Source of the DNA: Nocardia ignorata NBRC 108230
GTDB taxonomy: Bacteria > Actinomycetota > Actinomycetes > Mycobacteriales > Mycobacteriaceae
NCBI RefSeq assembly: GCF_001612905.1
Contig: NZ_BDBI01000011.1
Coordinates: forward strand, 1-64,000
Length of the DNA stretch: 64,000 bases
Reading direction: 5' to 3'
The notes beneath the pieces were generated by a model. It had not been told where the DNA came from, did no database searches, and was given only the letters and a program-made list of their open reading frames with translations. Below, piece by piece: positions 59,964-64,000 of the stretch; within the stretch, counting starts at the first letter, position 1, and every line of letters begins with the position of its first letter. A program made the translations under genes and the position numbers.

Positions 59964-60341
59964 CTATCCGGGGTTCGCGGCGGTGAAGACGGGGATGGTC
60001 TGAGCACCGCGTTCGACGAATCGGACGGTGACGTCCTGATCGATCGCGATGGCCTCGGGGTCACCGTCGATCTGGGCGAAGAGCATATAGCCCTCGGCCA
60101 TCTGCACGAACCCGACCGTGTAGGGCGTGATCGACGCCCATACCGGCGTCGGGCCACGCATCACCGTGCTGAAGGAGTAGACCGTGCCGCGCCCGGTCGA
60201 CTCCTGCCAGTTCAGTGCGGATGAAGCACAGTAGGGGCAGTACGAGTGCGCGGGCCAGACGGCTTCGGCACAGTCGGCGCAGCGTTGAAAGGTCAGGCGC
60301 CGCTCGTCCAGCGCCGCCCAGTAGGGTGCGGCATCGAGCAA
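59964..60341 (-). CDS. DUF35 / Zn-ribbon plus OB-fold protein (ChsH2-like), 5' end disturbed
   Basis: Acyl-CoA-binding partner protein of thiolase-like enzymes. The zinc ribbon is RCADCAEAVWP with CPYCASS, followed by an OB-fold domain (GRGTVYSFSTVMRG, YTVGFVQMAEGYMLF). In this frame the only usable start is TTG at 60341 (125 residues). The coding-looking sequence continues upstream (PPNDWPQPYQLLDAAPYW) until a TGA at 60378-60380. A well-placed ATG behind GGAGACGAAC lies at 60381 in the frame one base off. A single-base change between them would give a normal start. Adjacent to the thiolase-like gene, as in Ltp2-ChsH2 aldolase pairs. Confidence 0.83.
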   Translation of the reverse strand: MLDAAPYWAALDERRLTFQRCADCAEAVWPAHSYCPYCASSALNWQESTGRGTVYSFSTVMRGPTPVWASITPYTVGFVQMAEGYMLFAQIDGDPEAIAIDQDVTVRFVERGAQTIPVFTAANPG

Positions 60342-60399
60342 CTGGTACGGCTGCGGCCAGTCGTTGGGTGGTCTCGCTCATGTTCGTCTCCGATTCCGC

Positions 60400-61605
60400 T
60401 CAGGCCGCCAGCACCAGGACGCTGCCCGCCGCCAGCATGCCGCCCGCCCCTTGGACCAGAGCGGTCTCCGGCTTGCGGGTGGGCGCCAGCCCCAGCGCCT
60501 GCCCACGCAGCTGGCGCACGGTCTCGATGAGGGTGTCCATGTTGCAGGAGATGCCGGGCTGGCCGAAGGACAGCCAGCCGCCGTTGGTGTCGGTCGGTAG
60601 GTCGCCGTCGATGCCGGTGCGGCCCTCGCGATAGATGTCGATGCCCCGGCCCTTCTTCGCGAAGCCCAAGTCCTCCATGACGATCGGGCCCATGTGCGCG
60701 AAGTTCACCGACATCTGGATCATGTCGATATCGGAGGGGCCGAGTCCGGCCATCGCATAGGCCTGCCTGGCCGCTTCGATGGTGGCGGTATAGGTGAGGT
60801 TGGGCAGGGTGCCGAAGTCGGCGAATTTGCATGTGCGCATGTTCATCCGGTCCGACAGGTACTCGTGCGTGGTGGCCGATCCGTACCCGTGCAGGTAGAC
60901 CGGCTGCTGATGGGGACGCACATTGTCGGGTGCGGTGACGACCAGCGCGCCGCCGGTACCACCACCCCAGGTCGAACACATCCACCGGCGCAGCGGCGTC
61001 GCCACATACGGCGAGGCGAGCACGGTGGCTACATCGATCTCGCCGTGCTTGGCCTTGGCCGCGTGCGGATGATGGGCACCCCAGCGCTGATTGGCGACGG
61101 CGACCTCGGCCAGATCGGCTTCGGTGATGCCGAATTCGTGGAAGTACCGGCGCGCGGCCTGGGCGTAGAGGGACGGGATCGTCGGTCCGTACATCACTTC
61201 GAACTGTGGATCCGCATCGGCCTCCGCACCCATGGCCACCGCGTCGACGAACAACTCCGTCGCATCGCTCTGCAGGCACAGCACATACTCCGCCTTGCCT
61301 GCGGCGATCATCTGTGACGCCTGCGCGAGCGTGGCGGTGAGGCCGGCGCCGTGCAGGGTGAGCTCGCTGGTGAAGGTCAGCGGCATCTGCATGTGCGAGG
61401 CGAAGATGTTGTTCCACTGCGAGCGTTTGTCGGCCCACGGCGAGCGTCCGGTGAACAGGGCGTCCACCTGGTTCTTCGTGATCCCCGCGTCGGCGAGCGC
61501 TGCGACGGTGGCCTCGACGGCCAGTTGCAGCGGGTCCTTACGATCGGCACGGGTGGCATAGGCGTCGCCCATGCCGACGATCGCTGCGACGGGTTGTGCG
61601 GTCAT
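60400..61605 (-). CDS. thiolase-like lipid-transfer protein (SCP2/Ltp2 type)
   Basis: Thiolase-superfamily protein of 401 residues; start ATG at 61605 (MTAQPVAAIVGMGDAYATRA), 4 bp after the MaoC stop. In place of the usual N-terminal Cys motif it has SELTLHGAGLTATLAQASQM. In place of GHP it has NGGWLSFGQPGISCNM, so the classical thiolase Cys and His are not where expected. Its partner DUF35 gene follows directly. That combination matches Ltp2-type retro-aldolases of steroid side-chain removal, or an OB-fold-assisted acyltransferase, better than an ordinary thiolase. Confidence 0.88.
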   Translation of the reverse strand: MTAQPVAAIVGMGDAYATRADRKDPLQLAVEATVAALADAGITKNQVDALFTGRSPWADKRSQWNNIFASHMQMPLTFTSELTLHGAGLTATLAQASQMIAAGKAEYVLCLQSDATELFVDAVAMGAEADADPQFEVMYGPTIPSLYAQAARRYFHEFGITEADLAEVAVANQRWGAHHPHAAKAKHGEIDVATVLASPYVATPLRRWMCSTWGGGTGGALVVTAPDNVRPHQQPVYLHGYGSATTHEYLSDRMNMRTCKFADFGTLPNLTYTATIEAARQAYAMAGLGPSDIDMIQMSVNFAHMGPIVMEDLGFAKKGRGIDIYREGRTGIDGDLPTDTNGGWLSFGQPGISCNMDTLIETVRQLRGQALGLAPTRKPETALVQGAGGMLAAGSVLVLAA

Positions 61606-61609
61606 CGAA

Positions 61610-62113
61610 TCAGCCCCGCACCTTTTCGGTCGGCAGCGAGGCGCCGACGAGGGCTTCGAGATCCTCGCGCTTGCGGAGCATGAGCAGGCTCCACTCGCTG
61701 CGCTGGACGACGTCACCGTGCTGGTTGAGCGCCTTCATCAGGAAGGTGATGACGCCGAACTTCTCGTCCTTGTCCTTCTTGGCTATCACCTCGGCGGTGA
61801 CGTAGATCGTGTCGTTGATGAGCACCGGCTTGAGGTAGCGCAGGTTGTCGATGCCGTAGTTCGCCTGGATCGACGGGCCGAACTGGATCAGGCCGGTCAT
61901 CAGGGAGTAGGTCAGCGACCCCTGTACCAGACGCTCACCGAAGCGGGTCTGCGCGGCGTAGTGGACGTTGGAGTGGATCTCGATCCAGTTGCCCGTCAGC
62001 GCACAGTAATTCACCACGTCGGCCTCGGTGATGGTGCGTCCGCCGGAGCGGAAGACGGTGCCGACCTCGATCTCGTCGAGCGGCATGTCGATGCGGTTGT
62101 TGATGGTGGCCAT
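61610..62113 (-). CDS. MaoC family hydratase
   Basis: Hot-dog fold hydratase of 167 residues. The active-site stretch is TEADVVNYCALTGNWIEIHS with GERLVQGSLTYSLMTGL; the usual Asp before the His is replaced in the Asn-Trp-Ile-Glu-Ile-His context. ATG at 62113 lies 37 bp after the dehydrogenase. In the steroid side-chain operon a MaoC-type protein (ChsH1) works with the DUF35 partner, and the same three genes are consecutive here. It hydrates the double bond made by the dehydrogenase at 62150. Confidence 0.89.
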   Translation of the reverse strand: MATINNRIDMPLDEIEVGTVFRSGGRTITEADVVNYCALTGNWIEIHSNVHYAAQTRFGERLVQGSLTYSLMTGLIQFGPSIQANYGIDNLRYLKPVLINDTIYVTAEVIAKKDKDEKFGVITFLMKALNQHGDVVQRSEWSLLMLRKREDLEALVGASLPTEKVRG

Positions 62114-62149
62114 CGAAGTTCTCCTCGAAAGTTCTTGCGGAAGGGCGGA

Positions 62150-63295
62150 TTACAGGCGCATCGACTTGGCGATGATGGTGCGCTGGATCTGCGAGGTGCC
62201 GCCGCCGATGGTGGACTGCACGCTCTCGCGCAGGTAGCGCTCCATATCGGCCTCGGGCAGGTTGGCGTAGCCGCCGAGGATCTGCATGCCGTCGAGGGCG
62301 CACTGCTTGAGCGTCTCGGAGCCGTAGAGCTTGGCCATCGAGGTCTCGCGGGCGGCGGGCAGACCGGCGGCCTTCATCTTGGCGGCGCGGTAGCAGAGCA
62401 GGCGCGCGGCGTCGACGCGGGTCTGGTTCTCGGCCAACATGTGCTTGAGCACCTGGAACTCGTAGATGGGCTTGCCGAACTGGATCCGCTCGTGGGCGTA
62501 CTTGTTGGCCGCGCGCACCGCTTCCTGGGCGTTGCCCACGTAAGCGGCGGCGACGGCACAGCGCTCGAGTTCGAGGTGGTCGGTGATGATCTTCCAGCCC
62601 TGGCCGACCTGGCCGAGCAACGCATCGGCGGGGACGCGAACCTCGTCGAGGAAGATCTCGGTGGTGCCGGTGGCGTGACGCGACAGCGTCGGCAGTTTGC
62701 GGATGTCCAGGCCGGGAGTGTCGTTGGGAATCAACAGGACCGACAGGCCGCCGTGCTTGTCGTCGGCGTCGGTGCGCACCAGCATCGCGATAACCGTGTC
62801 CTTGGCCGCCGCACCCGAGCACCACAGCTTCTGGCCGGAGACGATCCAGTCACCGTTCTCGTCGCGACGCGCGCGGGTCTTGGTGTTGGAGGCATCCGAG
62901 CCGGCGTCGGGCTCGGAGATCGAGACCGAGAAGCGGATCTGCCCGTCGATGAACGGCTTGACGTAGCGCGCCTTCTGCTCGTCGGTGCCGTATTTGAGAA
63001 TGTTCATCGCGGTGAAGGTGGGGACCAGCACCGAGCAGGCGAAGTCGAAACCGAACTTGCCGAGGCCTTCGGCCATCAGTGAGTAGTCGAAGATGTCGCC
63101 GCCGGAACCGCCGTCGGCCTCGTCGATGAGGATGCCGAGCCAGCCCTGGGCGGCGATCTTCTCGTAGGCCTCGTACGGGTACTCCCGGCCGCTGTCGCAC
63201 TTGCGCACATATTCGACGGTGATCTCGTTGTCCATGAATTTGTTCACGGTGTCGAGCCAGTCGGCCTGCGCATCGTCCAGGAAGTTCGAATTCAT
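62150..63295 (-). CDS. acyl-CoA dehydrogenase
   Basis: FAD-dependent dehydrogenase of 381 residues. N-terminal ITVEYVRKCDSGREYPYEAY and GWLGILIDEADGGSGGD, flavin segment FSVSISEPDAGSDASNT, IVSGQKLWCSGAAAKD, and C-terminal IGGGTSQIQRTIIAKSMR. The residue before GTSQIQ is Gly, not the base Glu, so the base lies elsewhere (helix-G type). ATG at 63295 follows GGAGC. It is the first gene of the leftward operon (dehydrogenase, MaoC, thiolase-like, DUF35, CaiB, racemase), divergent from the CoA ligase at 63640. Confidence 0.92.
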   Translation of the reverse strand: MNSNFLDDAQADWLDTVNKFMDNEITVEYVRKCDSGREYPYEAYEKIAAQGWLGILIDEADGGSGGDIFDYSLMAEGLGKFGFDFACSVLVPTFTAMNILKYGTDEQKARYVKPFIDGQIRFSVSISEPDAGSDASNTKTRARRDENGDWIVSGQKLWCSGAAAKDTVIAMLVRTDADDKHGGLSVLLIPNDTPGLDIRKLPTLSRHATGTTEIFLDEVRVPADALLGQVGQGWKIITDHLELERCAVAAAYVGNAQEAVRAANKYAHERIQFGKPIYEFQVLKHMLAENQTRVDAARLLCYRAAKMKAAGLPAARETSMAKLYGSETLKQCALDGMQILGGYANLPEADMERYLRESVQSTIGGGTSQIQRTIIAKSMRL

Positions 63296-63639
63296 TCTTT
63301 GTGCTCCGTATGCGATGAGTTCGGATGGATTGTTCGCCGAGCAGTACGTTAATTCCGCTCGGCCGATGCGCCAAGTGATGATCTTCGAATCGCCTGTTCG
63401 AGAGCTCCGAATCCCGGTCAGGACATCGTTTCAGTTAGGAAACCAGCAGGTCAGCGCGGCCAGCCATAAACAACTCAAGGCTGAGCGTCGGACCGGAAGT
63501 TAGCAAGTGAAAAATACCGAATCGGTGATTCGAAGACGGTGAATTGAATAGCGGCAGAGGCCGAACTATGGTCGGGAAGAATCGTCACCGGACCACGACG
63601 GTAGCGCGACGACGTTGCAACGGCCATTCGGGAGTCATC
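63296..63639. promoter_or_regulatory. divergent intergenic region with small inverted repeat
   Basis: A 344-bp interval between the leftward dehydrogenase and the rightward CoA ligase. It is lower in GC than the genes. CGAATC-GGT-GATTCG (63518-63532) is a perfect 6-bp inverted repeat that could be an operator. I find none of the three regulon motifs seen elsewhere in the window and no gene. Confidence 0.35.
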
Positions 63640-64000
63640 ATGAGAAGTGTTCCTTTCTCGGCGCGGTACTGGAGTGCTGTCGAGACCTTGTCGGCGCAGG
63701 AGGCGCGCCGAGTGCAGGACGAGCGGCTCCGCGAGCAGCTCACCTACCTGGCCGCGCACAGCGCCTTCTATCAGGCGAAGTTCGCCGAACACGGCGTCGA
63801 CGTCGACAGCATCGAAACCGTCGACGACCTGGCCGGTCTGCCGTTCACCGAGAAGCAGGAACTGCGCGACAGCCTCGCCTCCGCCCCACCGCTTGGCACG
63901 CACGTCGCCGCGTCCGAGGCCGACATCGTGCAGATTCAGGCGTCCTCGGGCACCACGGGTTCACCGTCGTATGTCGGCCTGACGGAAAGCGACATCCGTA
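63640..64000 (+). CDS. phenylacetate-CoA ligase (PaaK)-like AMP-forming ligase, 5' part only
   Basis: The N-terminal 120 residues of an adenylate-forming ligase; the gene runs off the right edge. ATG at 63640 follows GGGAG. The start is FSARYWSAVETLSAQE, then LTYLAAHSAFYQAKFAEHGV, DLAGLPFTEKQELRDS and the P-loop QASSGTTGSPSYVGL. This order is that of phenylacetate-CoA ligases and related aryl-CoA ligases. It is divergent from the dehydrogenase operon and likely provides the CoA ester for it. Its substrate may be aromatic, but this cannot be settled from the N-terminus. Confidence 0.85.
   Translation, partial: MRSVPFSARYWSAVETLSAQEARRVQDERLREQLTYLAAHSAFYQAKFAEHGVDVDSIETVDDLAGLPFTEKQELRDSLASAPPLGTHVAASEADIVQIQASSGTTGSPSYVGLTESDIR

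Noticed and set aside
61571..63082. Plus-strand open frame of 503 codons opposite the thiolase-like, MaoC and dehydrogenase genes
   Set aside because: Crosses three intact minus-strand genes and their start sites; low-complexity translation typical of antisense frames in high-GC DNA.
1..64000. Insertion sequences, integrases, CRISPR arrays, tRNA or rRNA genes
   Set aside because: None seen: no transposase or integrase motifs, no regularly spaced repeats, and no tRNA-like cloverleaf noticed by eye. A tRNAscan or Infernal run would be decisive.

Overview
The window is about 64 kb of GC-rich, densely packed, operon-organised DNA. Its genes are almost entirely oxidative and CoA-ester catabolism with the matching regulators. 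Codon usage, frequent GTG starts, many ATGA/GTGA/TGATG overlaps, FCD-type GntR and PucR-type regulators, paired acyl-CoA dehydrogenase subunits, and thiolase-like plus DUF35 modules point to an actinomycete of the Mycobacteriales (Nocardia or Rhodococcus type). That placement is inference. I see no rRNA, tRNA, CRISPR array, insertion sequence or phage gene.

Region A (1-23.4 kb) is an acyl-CoA catabolic block. It holds three CaiB-family proteins (one a probable 2-methylacyl-CoA racemase), three acyl-CoA dehydrogenases, a thiolase, an AMP-forming acyl-CoA synthetase, a crotonase, three MaoC-type or FAS1-like hydratases, an SDR, two CitE-like CoA-ester lyases, a PrpD-family protein, two aldehyde dehydrogenases, an exported beta-propeller protein and two GntR/FCD regulators. 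Its promoters share AT-rich islands with a TATATTATATC core, the likely operators of one or both GntR proteins. The lyases with a FAS1-like hydratase and CoA transferases suggest breakdown of branched or dicarboxylic acyl-CoAs (citramalyl/malyl type) to keto acid plus acyl-CoA.

Region B (19.7-30.6 kb, overlapping A) is centred on a PucR-family regulator. Perfect or near-perfect TGTCCA-N5/6-TGGACA inverted repeats lie upstream of the regulator, the beta-propeller gene, a SnoaL-like gene, and a divergent aldehyde dehydrogenase/CoA-transferase pair. One aldehyde dehydrogenase start is overlapped by the stop of a 14-codon leader frame.

Region C (30.7-45.2 kb) is a Rut-like oxidative cluster. It has a RutA-like flavin monooxygenase, a second luciferase-like monooxygenase, two paralogous Rid (RutC-like) proteins, a RutF-like flavin reductase, an NAD(P)H:FMN reductase, an amidohydrolase, a crotonase, a GMC oxidoreductase, two aldehyde dehydrogenases (one MmsA-like), a thiolase, its own RibBA and an FAD monooxygenase. 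It lacks RutB, RutG and the pyrimidine-specific parts, so its substrate is probably not uracil. Two related CGTATTCG inverted repeats sit upstream of its two operons.

Region D (45.3-56.9 kb) has a LuxR-type STAND regulator, a TetR regulator with a partly duplicated DNA-binding domain, a frameshifted MFS transporter, and a six-gene plus-strand operon: MaoC, degenerate SDR, SDR, two-subunit acyl-CoA dehydrogenase and HAPMO-like Baeyer-Villiger monooxygenase. Four copies of a TWCCRAC-NN-GTYGGTA operator tie the TetR gene to these units and to the promoter of Region C.

Region E (57-64 kb) carries an N-terminally short AIM24 protein. It is followed by a minus-strand operon (acyl-CoA dehydrogenase, MaoC, Ltp2/SCP2-type thiolase-like protein, DUF35, CaiB, racemase) resembling steroid side-chain retro-aldol modules, and then the start of a PaaK-like CoA ligase at the right edge.
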